DNA of 64,000 bases from Pseudomonas fluorescens. Lineage in GTDB: Bacteria > Pseudomonadota > Gammaproteobacteria > Pseudomonadales > Pseudomonadaceae. The translations under genes and the position numbers were made by a program. Each line of letters begins with the position of its first letter. The stretch's first letter is position 1. Of the stretch, positions 18,968 through 26,661 are shown piece by piece. The DNA is taken from contig NZ_OZ024668.1 of NCBI RefSeq assembly GCF_902497775.2, positions 5,192,326 to 5,256,325 on the forward strand. The letters are read 5' to 3'. Under the pieces are notes generated by a model. It was not told where the DNA came from and made no database searches. It saw nothing but the letters and a program-made list of their open reading frames with translations.

Positions 18968-20176
18968 TCAAGCCTTGCGCAACCTGCCCAGCTCGGCCAT
19001 CCCCACCTTGAGCAAACGCGCCGTCTTGCTTTCAACCAAACCTTCCAGCCCCTGATCCGCCGGCAAGCGCGCCAGCTGCCCAGCCAGGTTCATGACCAGC
19101 GCATCGCGTGAATACACGCCACCGCCCAACTGGTAGATCGCCGCAATCAGCTCGCGCAGCTCCAGCGGCAAACGCCAGCGGGTACGCAGCGCCGAGCCGA
19201 ACGCCGCGCCAAACTCGTTGAGCGACAGCTGCACCCCATCTTCATCCAGCTCACCCCCGGCCTGCTGCCATTCCTGCAAGCAACGCAGCAGCGCCAGATC
19301 ACCCAGGCAATGCAGCAAACCGGCGCAATAGCAGCGCTCCTGATCCAGCTCGAGCATGCGCGCCAGGGTCCGCGCGTATTCGGCGGTGTGCAGCGACAAG
19401 TCCCAGAAATGCTCGGCATGGCGCGACAAAATCGGGTCGCTGAGCTTGGCGCTGCGCTTGAGCGCAAGCCCCAGGATCAGGTTCATGCTCTGGGTCGTGC
19501 CCAGTCTGTTCAGCGCCTGCATCAGTGTCTGCACCGCACCATCGCGATGCAGTGCCGCGCTGTTGGCGGCGGCGATCAGCACGGCGGTAACCTGGGGATC
19601 GTTGCGAATCTCGGCCTCCAGCACCTTGAGGTCCAGGCCCTGGGGTTGCAAGCTGCGCTTGATCGCCCGCTTCACATCGGCAAACAGCGGGCCGCCATCT
19701 GAAGTCGCCCGGCGCCCTTCCAGAAAGCGTGGCAAGGTCGAGCCCGGCTGCAACGGCGGCACCGGGCAGGCGACCTCCTCCCCGGCGCTGAGCAGCAGGT
19801 CTTCCAGGCGCTGACGCAAGGACTCCATGTTCAACGGCTTGCTCAGGTAGGCAGTCGGCGCGAACGGCAGCACTTCGCGCACACTGGCGGCGTCACTGCG
19901 GTTGCTCATGAGAATGAACGGCAGCGCCGGCTGGCGGCCCTTGGCCCGCACGTTGCGCAGCAGGTCGAGGCCGTCGCCGCCGGGCAGCTCGCGTGCAGCG
20001 ATGATCAGGTCCGGCTTGCTGGCCAGCGCCGCCAGCGCCTGCGAGCCATCGGCACACACCTGCAAACGCGCATCGCAGCGCACGCTGAGGAGCATCTGGC
20101 TCAGCATGTCCCGGACCCAGGGGTCGCCTTCGGCAATCAGCACACAAGGTGCCTGGGCGGGCTCTACAACGCTCAT
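18968..20176 (-). CDS. Degenerate receiver plus HDOD-domain signalling protein
   Basis: This protein of about 402 residues has an N-terminal response-regulator receiver fold (about 10-125) and a C-terminal HDOD domain (about 165-370). In the receiver, the position of the phospho-aspartate in the usual pattern PDLxxxD is alanine (PDLIIAARELPGGDG). The serine of FILMSNRS and the lysine of YLSKPLN are kept. It is therefore probably not phosphorylated in the classical way. HDOD domains act as signalling adaptors in motility and c-di-GMP networks. The start at 20176 has GGGAGAG upstream and is preferred to an upstream in-frame codon at 20218. Its neighbours are c-di-GMP enzymes. Confidence 0.85.
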   Translation of the reverse strand: MSVVEPAQAPCVLIAEGDPWVRDMLSQMLLSVRCDARLQVCADGSQALAALASKPDLIIAARELPGGDGLDLLRNVRAKGRQPALPFILMSNRSDAASVREVLPFAPTAYLSKPLNMESLRQRLEDLLLSAGEEVACPVPPLQPGSTLPRFLEGRRATSDGGPLFADVKRAIKRSLQPQGLDLKVLEAEIRNDPQVTAVLIAAANSAALHRDGAVQTLMQALNRLGTTQSMNLILGLALKRSAKLSDPILSRHAEHFWDLSLHTAEYARTLARMLELDQERCYCAGLLHCLGDLALLRCLQEWQQAGGELDEDGVQLSLNEFGAAFGSALRTRWRLPLELRELIAAIYQLGGGVYSRDALVMNLAGQLARLPADQGLEGLVESKTARLLKVGMAELGRLRKA

Positions 20177-20271
20177 ATACAACTCTCCCGATATTCCGCT
20201 ACACGCAATCCAGTGCACCTTCCTAGGTGTCTCCTTACAGGCAACCTTAGCCCCCTGGCCTTCCTTTGGGC

Positions 20272-20303
20272 GAAAAAAAACCCGCCGAAGCGGGTTTTTC
20301 TTC
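20272..20303 (-). terminator. Terminator after gabT
   Basis: ACCCGC and GCGGGT form a short stem with a GAA-containing loop, flanked by a T run on the minus strand and also by T on the plus strand. It can work in both directions, and it ends the gabT message. Confidence 0.85.
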
Positions 20304-20317
20304 TAATGCGTCACAGT

Positions 20318-21598
20318 TTACGCGAGTTCTGCGAAGCACTCTTCGATGATTGCCAGACCTTGGTCCAGTTGCTCATCAGGCGAGGTCAGCGGAACCAGGA
20401 TACGCAGGACGTTGCCGTAAGTGCCGCACGACAGCAGGATCAGGCCCTTGTCACGCGCCTTGGCCACAACCGAAGCAACGGCGGCAGCGTTAGGGGTGTG
20501 GGAACCGGCCTTGTCGAACACTTCGATAGCGATCATCGAACCCAGGGCACGCACGTCACCGATGATCGGGTGCTTGTCCTGGATCTTGCGCAGGCCAGCG
20601 ACCAGGCGCTCGCCAACGGCCTTGCTGCGGTCCAGCAGTTTCTCTTCTTCGAACACTTCCATCACGGCCAGGGCCGCGGCGCAAGCGATCGGGCTACCGG
20701 CGTAGGTGCCGCCCAGGCCGCCTGGAGCGATGGCGTCCATGTACTCGGCCTTGCCGCACACACCGGCCAGCGGGAAGCCGCCAGCGATCGACTTGGCGAA
20801 GGTGGTCAGGTCTGGAGCAACGCCCATCTGTTCCATGGCGAAGAAGGTACCGGTACGGCCAGCGCCGGTCTGTACTTCGTCAGCGATCAACAGGATGCCG
20901 TGCTGGTCGCACAGGGCACGCAGGCGTTTCATGAATTCTTTCGGCGCAACGTAGAAACCACCTTCGCCCTGAACTGGCTCAAGGATGATTGCCGCGATGT
21001 CACGGGCTTCGGCGTCGTTCTTGAAGATGCGCTCGATGGAAGCGATCGAGTCGTCGATGCTTACGCCGTGCAGTTCGTTCGGGTAGATGGCGCGGAAGAT
21101 GCCGCCTGGCATCAGGCCCATGCCGGCCGAGTAAGGCACGACTTTACCGGTCAGACCCAGGGTCATCATGGTACGGCCGTGGTAAGCGCCGGTGAAGGCG
21201 ATCACGCCGGCACGGCCAGTGGCGGCACGGGCGATCTTGATGGCGTTTTCAACGGCTTCGGAACCGGTGGTGACCAGCAGGGTTTTCTTGGCGAAGTCGC
21301 CTGGCACCTTGGCGTTGATCTTTTCGCACAGCTCGACGTAAGGCTCGTAGGCCAGTACCTGGAAGCAGGTGTGGGTCAGCTTGTGCAGTTGGGCTTCAAC
21401 GGCAGCGATGATCTTCGGGTGCACGTGACCGGTGTTCAGTACTGCGATACCGCCGGCAAAGTCGATGAACTCGCGGCCTTCGACGTCAGTGACGGTGGCG
21501 TTTTTTGCCGACTCGGCGAAGATCGGGTGGATCTGGCCTACACCGCGTGGAACAGCGGCGACACGACGTTGCATCAAAGATTCGTTGGTCTTGCTCAT
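20318..21598 (-). CDS. gabT: 4-aminobutyrate aminotransferase
   Basis: This class III PLP-dependent aminotransferase of 426 residues has GGIAVLNTGHVHP near the N terminus, the LLIADEVQTGAGRTG acid motif and the PLP lysine in TFAKSIAGGFPL. It transfers the amino group of GABA to 2-oxoglutarate, giving succinate semialdehyde for GabD. The start at 21598 follows GAGGAC and fits the family length better than the in-frame codon at 21619. gabD lies upstream on the same strand with a 184-base gap holding a hairpin. 5-Aminovalerate is a plausible second substrate in Pseudomonas. Confidence 0.95.
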   Translation of the reverse strand: MSKTNESLMQRRVAAVPRGVGQIHPIFAESAKNATVTDVEGREFIDFAGGIAVLNTGHVHPKIIAAVEAQLHKLTHTCFQVLAYEPYVELCEKINAKVPGDFAKKTLLVTTGSEAVENAIKIARAATGRAGVIAFTGAYHGRTMMTLGLTGKVVPYSAGMGLMPGGIFRAIYPNELHGVSIDDSIASIERIFKNDAEARDIAAIILEPVQGEGGFYVAPKEFMKRLRALCDQHGILLIADEVQTGAGRTGTFFAMEQMGVAPDLTTFAKSIAGGFPLAGVCGKAEYMDAIAPGGLGGTYAGSPIACAAALAVMEVFEEEKLLDRSKAVGERLVAGLRKIQDKHPIIGDVRALGSMIAIEVFDKAGSHTPNAAAVASVVAKARDKGLILLSCGTYGNVLRILVPLTSPDEQLDQGLAIIEECFAELA

Positions 21599-21719
21599 AA
21601 TGTCCTCAATTCGCCACACACAAGGCGGCGCGATTCAAGTCGGAGTGGCCGGTATTCAACTGCGGGCAGCATGCGTTGATCGACTGCTGCAGGGGCCCAG
21701 GCCACTGGATGTACGGTGT
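21599..21719 (-). ncRNA. gabT leader region, possible gabT RNA motif
   Basis: These 120 bases lie between the gabD-proximal hairpin and the gabT start. A conserved Pseudomonas RNA called the gabT motif has been described upstream of gabT, and this is where it would be. I could not match its covariance model, so the assignment is from position only. Confidence 0.3.
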
Positions 21720-21759
21720 AAAAAAGGCCAGCGAGACGTCGCTCTCGCGCCCCGCTGGC
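21720..21759 (-). terminator. Hairpin with T run between gabD and gabT
   Basis: Read leftwards, GCCAGCG and CGCTGGC (with inner GCGAGA and TCTCGC arms) form a strong stem followed by a run of six T. It would end or attenuate the gabD message before gabT. Confidence 0.7.
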
Positions 21760-21782
21760 AGAGGTAAAGCCTTACGCTGCGA

Positions 21783-23225
21783 TCAGACGCTGATGCACAG
21801 GTATTTGATTTCCAGGTAGTCCTCGATGCCGTACTTGGAGCCTTCGCGGCCCAGGCCCGACGCCTTGATACCGCCGAACGGCGCGACTTCGTTGGAGATC
21901 AGACCGGTGTTGATACCGACCATGCCGTATTCCAGGGCTTCGGCGACACGGAACACACGGCTCATGTCACGGGCATAGAAGTACGAGGCCAGGCCGAACT
22001 CGGTGTCGTTGGACATGGCGATGACTTCGGCCTCGTCCTTGAAACGGAACAGTGGCGCCAGCGGGCCGAAGGTTTCTTCCTTGGCCACGGCAGCGTTCTT
22101 CGGTACGTCGACCAGAATGGTCGGCTCGAAGAAGTTGCCTTCGATCAGCTTGCCGCCGCTGAGCACCTTGGCGCCCTTGCCGACTGCGTCTTCGATGTGT
22201 TCCTGGACCTTGGCCACGGCCTTGCCGTCGATCAGCGGGCCGGTGGTGGTGCCGTCTTCCAGGCCGTTGCCGATTTTCAGCTTGGCCACAGCGGCCTTGA
22301 GCTTCTCGGCGAAGGCATCGTAGACGCCGTCCTGAACGTAGATACGGTTGGCGCAAACGCAGGTCTGGCCGTTGTTGCGGTATTTGGAGATGATCGCGCC
22401 GTCGACGGCCTTGTCCAGGTCGGCGTCGTCGAACACGATGAACGGCGCGTTACCGCCCAGTTCCAGGGACACTTTCTTGATGTCCTTGGCGCATTCGGCC
22501 ATCAGCTGGCGACCGATTTCGGTGGAGCCGGTGAACGACAGCTTGCGCACGATCGGGTTACCGGTCAGCTCGCTGCCGATGTCGCCAGCACTACCGGTGA
22601 CCACGCTCAGCACGCCAGCCGGGATACCGGCGCGGGTGGCCAGCTCAACCAGGGCCAGGGCCGAGTACGGGGTTTGCGAAGCAGGCTTGAGCACCATGGT
22701 GCAGCCAGCGGCCAGGGCCGGGCCGGCTTTACGGGTGATCATCGCCGCCGGGAAGTTCCACGGGGTAATGGCCGCGGTCACACCGATCGGCTGCTTGATC
22801 ACGATCAGGCGCTTGTCTGGTTGGTGACCCGGGATGGTGTCGCCGTAAACGCGTTTGGCTTCTTCAGCGAACCACTCGATAAAGGAAGCGGCGTAGACGA
22901 TCTCGCCCTTGGCCTCGGCCAGCGGCTTGCCCTGCTCGGTGGTCATCAGGCGGGCCAGGTCATCCTGGTGCTCGATCATCAGCTCGAACCAGCGACGCAG
23001 CTTGCCAGCACGTTCTTTGGCGGTCAGCGCGCGCCAGGCCGGCAGCGCCTTGTCGGCGGCCTCGATGGCACGGCGGGTTTCAGCGGCGCCCATCTTCGGC
23101 ACAGTGCCGATGATCTCGCCCGTTGCCGGGTTGTTGACCTTGATCGTCTGGCCGTTGTCCGCGTCCAGCCACTCTCCATTGATGAAGGCTTGCTGGCGGA
23201 ACAACTGGGCGTCTTTAAGCTGCAT
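21783..23225 (-). CDS. gabD: NAD(P)-dependent succinate-semialdehyde dehydrogenase
   Basis: This 480-residue aldehyde dehydrogenase has the catalytic glutamate in SLELGGNAPF and the catalytic cysteine in GQTCVCAN. The ITPWNFPAAMITRK cofactor stretch and the C-terminal GIKASGLGREGSKYG motif are also present. It oxidises succinate semialdehyde to succinate after GabT. I chose the ATG at 23225 (MQLKDAQ); the in-frame ATG at 23246 would add seven residues. Gene order gabD-gabT on one strand is typical for Pseudomonas. Confidence 0.95.
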   Translation of the reverse strand: MQLKDAQLFRQQAFINGEWLDADNGQTIKVNNPATGEIIGTVPKMGAAETRRAIEAADKALPAWRALTAKERAGKLRRWFELMIEHQDDLARLMTTEQGKPLAEAKGEIVYAASFIEWFAEEAKRVYGDTIPGHQPDKRLIVIKQPIGVTAAITPWNFPAAMITRKAGPALAAGCTMVLKPASQTPYSALALVELATRAGIPAGVLSVVTGSAGDIGSELTGNPIVRKLSFTGSTEIGRQLMAECAKDIKKVSLELGGNAPFIVFDDADLDKAVDGAIISKYRNNGQTCVCANRIYVQDGVYDAFAEKLKAAVAKLKIGNGLEDGTTTGPLIDGKAVAKVQEHIEDAVGKGAKVLSGGKLIEGNFFEPTILVDVPKNAAVAKEETFGPLAPLFRFKDEAEVIAMSNDTEFGLASYFYARDMSRVFRVAEALEYGMVGINTGLISNEVAPFGGIKASGLGREGSKYGIEDYLEIKYLCISV

Positions 23226-23486
23226 GTCGGGCTTCCTTAACTGCACCGTGCAGGCACGGAGCGAATTATTGATTGTAGAAAAAGGAGAGCGTTTGAAATC
23301 TCAAACGAATCCTAGGATCAACGAGGAGAAAGGACAATAGGGTGTTCGAAAAAAAGAACAAAAAGCGCTGTGCGGTGAATTTTTTCGGATCAACGTCACT
23401 TATAGCCCCTTGAGTGTGCGAAATCGACCACAGTCATTTCGACGATGGACGCCGCCAGCCTAGATGGGTATCATGGCGCCCGCGTT

Positions 23487-23563
23487 GCACTCGTAGCTCA
23501 GCTGGATAGAGTACTGCCCTCCGAAGGCAGGGGTCGTGGGTTCGAATCCCGCCGAGTGCGCCA
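23487..23563 (+). tRNA. tRNA-Arg (CCG anticodon)
   Basis: The 77-base cloverleaf is complete. The acceptor arms GCACTCG and CGAGTGC pair fully, the anticodon stem CTGCC/GGCAG encloses loop CTCCGAA with anticodon CCG at 23521-23523, the T arm contains GGTTCGAATCC, and CCA is encoded. A TATCAT -10-like box with a GC-rich discriminator lies just upstream. Bases 23226-23486 otherwise show no gene. No integrase or attachment-site duplicate is seen downstream. Confidence 0.97.
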
Positions 23564-23572
23564 TATCAATGA

Positions 23573-23603
23573 AGGCTCAGGTGAATACCTGGGCCTTTTT
23601 TGT
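23573..23603 (+). terminator. Terminator of the tRNA-Arg transcript
   Basis: AGGCTCAGG pairs with CCTGGGCCT (one G-T pair) around a 6-base loop and is followed by TTTTTTGTTTT. It lies 10 bases past the tRNA. Confidence 0.9.
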
Positions 23604-23623
23604 TTTCCGGCCCAGTACTCCCT

Positions 23624-23710
23624 GTGTGGGAGCGGGCTTGCCCGCGATGCGATACGGCAGGCAGACCGCAATCGCGGGGCAAGTCGGGTCGCCGCACCGC
23701 CGCTCCTACC
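23624..23710. repeat. Mosaic REP pair
   Basis: A standard REP arm (TGTGGGAGCGGGCTTG) is paired with an arm whose tail is GTCGCCGCACCGCCGCTCC instead of the usual AAGCCCGCTCC. The CGCGAT/ATCGCG core is kept. Similar variant tails occur at 24482-24505 and 33808-33830. Confidence 0.75.
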
Positions 23711-23835
23711 AGCGCGCGTCTATGTCAGATTATGTTTCGAAGTCTCGAAATGTGTCGTCCTAAGAAATACCCTACGCGGTCTGTCGATGCCCGTCTGATT
23801 GTCCCTGGGAACTCATGCCTCTAGGCTCCTGCCCG

Positions 23836-24018
23836 TCACCGAAAACTCGGTGATCGGGTGTGGTAACCCGGTGTCGTGAACCCTACACAGCCTATGGCGG
23901 CTGTGCGCGGGAGGCTTTCGAGCCTGCCGGGTTTAGGGTTCTCCCCGGTTTACCACCCCGCGTACAGCTGCCACCCATTCGTGTGGTAACGGATGACAGT
24001 GTCAGCTTCACCCGGAAG
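23836..24018 (+). ncRNA. Branched structured leader upstream of the DUF3077-like gene
   Basis: A dense set of complementary segments precedes the small gene at 24027. TCACCGA/TCGGTGA (23836-23853) is a 7-bp hairpin. GTGGTAACCCGG (23860-23871) pairs with CCGGTTTACCAC (23945-23956) at 11 of 12 positions. Inside it GAACCCT (23878-23884) pairs exactly with AGGGTTC (23935-23941). That stem encloses two hairpins, CACAGCC/GGCTGTG (23886-23905) and AGGCT-TTCG-AGCCT (23912-23925). Downstream, GTGGTAA (23983-23989) can compete for the same TTACCAC. TGACAGTGTCA (23994-24004) and CTTC/GAAG around the GGAAG ribosome site (24006-24018) follow. This suggests a cis-regulatory RNA. An interspersed repeat with palindromes is the main alternative. 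I do not recognise an Rfam family. Confidence 0.5.
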
Positions 24019-24026
24019 AACCTGAC

Positions 24027-24329
24027 ATGAAAAAAATCGTCCCAGATCCACCACTCGATAAATCCGCCGCCACCGCCCACTCCGTCTTCGGCAATTGCCA
24101 AGCCGGGCACTCTGCGCTGTTCGCTGTTTGCTCCGGTGTCGCCGCCCATGATGCGCTGGTGCATGCCTCTCTCTACTTAGGCTGCGCTTACGACACTGGC
24201 TACAAAGCCTTCGACGATATTGATCCGGCCCACAAGGGCTTCTTGTGGTCGACCCTGCATTCGGTAGAGATGGCCAAAGGGTTGGTGGATGCCTTGCTGG
24301 ATGGGATTGAGGAGCGGGTGGGTGAATAG
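24027..24329 (+). CDS. DUF3077/DUF6124-type small Pseudomonas protein
   Basis: This 100-residue protein has the pattern of a multicopy Pseudomonas family (formerly DUF3077): a short N-terminal PDPP segment, a FGNCQAGHSALFAVCSGVAAHDALVHASLYL core, and a C-terminal helix LHSVEMAKGLVDALLDG. Only fragments of the core are listed here as landmarks at residues about 22-52. No membrane segment or signal peptide is seen. Function is unknown. GGAAG lies 8 bases before the ATG. The structured leader upstream and REP elements on both sides make this a small accessory island next to tRNA-Arg. Confidence 0.75.
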   Translation: MKKIVPDPPLDKSAATAHSVFGNCQAGHSALFAVCSGVAAHDALVHASLYLGCAYDTGYKAFDDIDPAHKGFLWSTLHSVEMAKGLVDALLDGIEERVGE

Positions 24330-24346
24330 CCGCTGACCACTGGCCT

Positions 24347-24505
24347 TGTGGGAGCGGCGGTATGACTTGCCCCGCAATGCGATGCGGCCGGTAGATCGCG
24401 ATCGCGGGGCAAGCCCGCTCCTACCAGAATCGCCGACCATAGGTGTGGGAGCGGGCTTGCCCCGCGAGGCGATGTGGCAGAATCGTCGCACCGCCGCTCC
24501 TACCG
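24347..24505. repeat. REP cluster with variant tails
   Basis: At least three REP units follow the small gene: a variant arm (GGGAGCGGCGGTATGACTTG), a standard inverted pair with GCGATCGCGGGGCAAGCCC, and another unit ending GTCGCACCGCCGCTCC. They fill the gap to the leftward TonB receptor gene. Confidence 0.75.
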
Positions 24506-24507
24506 GG

Positions 24508-26505
24508 TTAGAAACTCAGGCGCGCGCCAGCATACAGGGTGCGCCCCGGGCCCGGTTCGTAGTAACGCCCGGCGCCATCATTGATACGCAAATTGTCGTA
24601 GTAATGACGGTCACTGAGGTTATCCACACCCAGATACGGCTCCAACGTCTGGCCGCCCAGGTCGAACTGCTTGCCCACCCGCAGGTTGAGCAACGCCACC
24701 CCAGCAACCCGCGCGCTGTTGGCGTTGTCGGCGTACTGCGGGCCGTAGGCGTTCATGTTCAAGCGCGCATAGAAACCATCATGCTCGTAGGCTACTTCGC
24801 TGAATAAGGTCTGACGCGGGATGCCCGGCAGGCGGTTGTCATCAAAGCCGTTGAAGTCGGTGTAACGGTAGTTGTTGAAGCTGTAAGCCATGGACAGCCG
24901 CCAGTGCTCCAGCAGCTGGTAGTCGGCGCTCAACTCGACACCATCGCGCCTCGACTTGCCGGCATTGCGATAGAAGGTCTGGCCGCCGTCGACATAGGGC
25001 ACCAGTTCATCCTCAAGCGCGATGCTGTACACCACGGCCTCGGCGCGCAAGTCGCTCCATTCGCCCTTGATCCCCAGTTCGCGGTTGAGCGCCTTCGCCG
25101 GTTGCAGGCTCGGGTTGAAGCCGCCACCTGCCGGGTTGGCCAGTTCGTTGACCGTGGGGGTTTCGAACGAGGTGGCGACGCGGGCATAGACCAGGTAATG
25201 CTCGCTCAGGCGATAGCTCAGGCCAGCGCTGTAGTTCCAGTCGTCCAGGGTGCGCGAGCCGGAGTCGTCGCCGTCGCGCTCGAAGCGGTCATCCACCGCC
25301 AGGCGCATGCTGTCGTAGCGACCGCCCAGGGTCAGCTGCCAGCGCTCGCTCAATTCGATAGTGTCTTGCAGGTACAGGCCAACGCTGCCGGCCTTCTCTT
25401 GCTGACGCAGGGTCAGTGCACCGGTGCCGCCACCGATCTGGTTGTTGTGCCGTTCACGGTCATCGCGTTGCTGTTCAAGATCGACACCGGCGGTGACTTT
25501 TTGGTCCAGGGCGAACCAGTTGGCCTGGTGCGTGTACTGTCCGCCGACCCCGGCGAACAGCCGGGTGTAGGTAGTCTGACCGCCATTGGCGTAAGGCAGG
25601 CGGTTGCCAAACTCGCGGCGCCCCAGCCAGCTGCGCAACTGATAGCTGTCGGCCTCGCCCAGGTCGCCAATCCAGTTCAGCGCCAGGCGCTGCTGGGTGA
25701 TGTCTTCGTCGGAGTTGTACAGCAGGCTCTGCGCCCGGGCCTGGTCACGCTTGGCGTGCACTTCGGCGAGGGTCAGGGCGCCGGGGTCTTCGGAGCGGTT
25801 GTCGAGCGCCTGAAAAGTTACCCCAAATTGTCCGGCATCGCCCTGCCAGCGCAGCTTGCCAGTGAGGTTGCGCGCCTCGGAGGTGGAGTGCTGGCGATAG
25901 CCGTCGAGGTTGGTGACATTGAGCGCCAGCAGGCCGCCAAAGTTGCCGGAGGTGCCGCTGGTTTCCGCGCGCAGGCGCTGGTAGCCATATTCGCCGCCGC
26001 TGACGTCGATGGTCGACTGCGGCGTCAGCGAAGGCTCGCGGGTCTGGATCGCCAGCACGCCGCCCGCACCATTGCCATATAGCGTCGAGGCCGAGCCGCG
26101 GATCACTTCGATGCGCTCCACCAGGCCTAGATCTACGCCGTCCATTTCGGTCTGGCCATCGGGCATGGTCAGCGGCACACCGTCGACCAGCACACGAATG
26201 CCGCGCATGCCGAAACTTGAACGCGCGCCAAAGCCACGAATCGACAGGCGCATGCCCTGGGCCATGTTGTAGCGGCTCTGCGACACGCTGCCGGGCACCG
26301 CAGACAGCAGGCCATCAAGGGTCAGCAGTTGCTCGCCGGGCTTGTCGGCAACGTCCACGGCGCTAATCGAAGCGGGGGTCTCCAGCCAGGCGGAATTGAC
26401 CCGCGTCGAGGTCACTTCCAGCGGCGCCAGTTCGACGCTGTCGGCACAGGCGCTGCCGGCGCCAAGCAACAGGAGGGTCATGACGGAGTGCCGCCTGGTA
26501 AACAT
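24508..26505 (-). CDS. TonB-dependent outer-membrane receptor
   Basis: This 665-residue protein has a signal peptide (about residues 1-21, ending SACA), a TonB-box-like LAPLEVTSTRV segment, and a plug with LSIRGFGARSSFGMRGIRV and IEVIRGSASTLYGNGAGG. The barrel ends in YAGARLSF. I chose the ATG at 26505, preceded by AAGGA, over an in-frame codon at 26532. Substrate is unknown. A weak Fur-box-like site about 100 bases upstream hints at iron or a ferric chelate. It is divergent from the transglutaminase-like gene. Confidence 0.9.
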   Translation of the reverse strand: MFTRRHSVMTLLLLGAGSACADSVELAPLEVTSTRVNSAWLETPASISAVDVADKPGEQLLTLDGLLSAVPGSVSQSRYNMAQGMRLSIRGFGARSSFGMRGIRVLVDGVPLTMPDGQTEMDGVDLGLVERIEVIRGSASTLYGNGAGGVLAIQTREPSLTPQSTIDVSGGEYGYQRLRAETSGTSGNFGGLLALNVTNLDGYRQHSTSEARNLTGKLRWQGDAGQFGVTFQALDNRSEDPGALTLAEVHAKRDQARAQSLLYNSDEDITQQRLALNWIGDLGEADSYQLRSWLGRREFGNRLPYANGGQTTYTRLFAGVGGQYTHQANWFALDQKVTAGVDLEQQRDDRERHNNQIGGGTGALTLRQQEKAGSVGLYLQDTIELSERWQLTLGGRYDSMRLAVDDRFERDGDDSGSRTLDDWNYSAGLSYRLSEHYLVYARVATSFETPTVNELANPAGGGFNPSLQPAKALNRELGIKGEWSDLRAEAVVYSIALEDELVPYVDGGQTFYRNAGKSRRDGVELSADYQLLEHWRLSMAYSFNNYRYTDFNGFDDNRLPGIPRQTLFSEVAYEHDGFYARLNMNAYGPQYADNANSARVAGVALLNLRVGKQFDLGGQTLEPYLGVDNLSDRHYYDNLRINDGAGRYYEPGPGRTLYAGARLSF

Positions 26506-26601
26506 GCTGAATCCTTGAATCGCTAGAGACATAAAACACAGGAAAAACCTGCGCTGAAGAAATTTTCACAGCAGCACCGGCTACTGATAAGGCAAAATGC
26601 T

Positions 26602-26620
26602 ACTAACTGATTCGCATTTA
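26602..26620 (-). promoter_or_regulatory. Weak Fur-box-like site
   Basis: On the minus strand the site contains AATGCGAATCAGTTA. It keeps the AATG and AATCA elements of Pseudomonas Fur boxes but misses several other positions. It lies about 100 bases before the TonB receptor start. Confidence 0.25.
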
Positions 26621-26661
26621 AGGAATCAGATCCCTGGAATACACCAGCAAGAAGGATCTTT

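Noticed and set aside
23487..24505. Genomic island at tRNA-Arg
   Set aside because: No integrase, no 3' tRNA duplicate and no foreign gene block were seen; only REP elements and one small gene.
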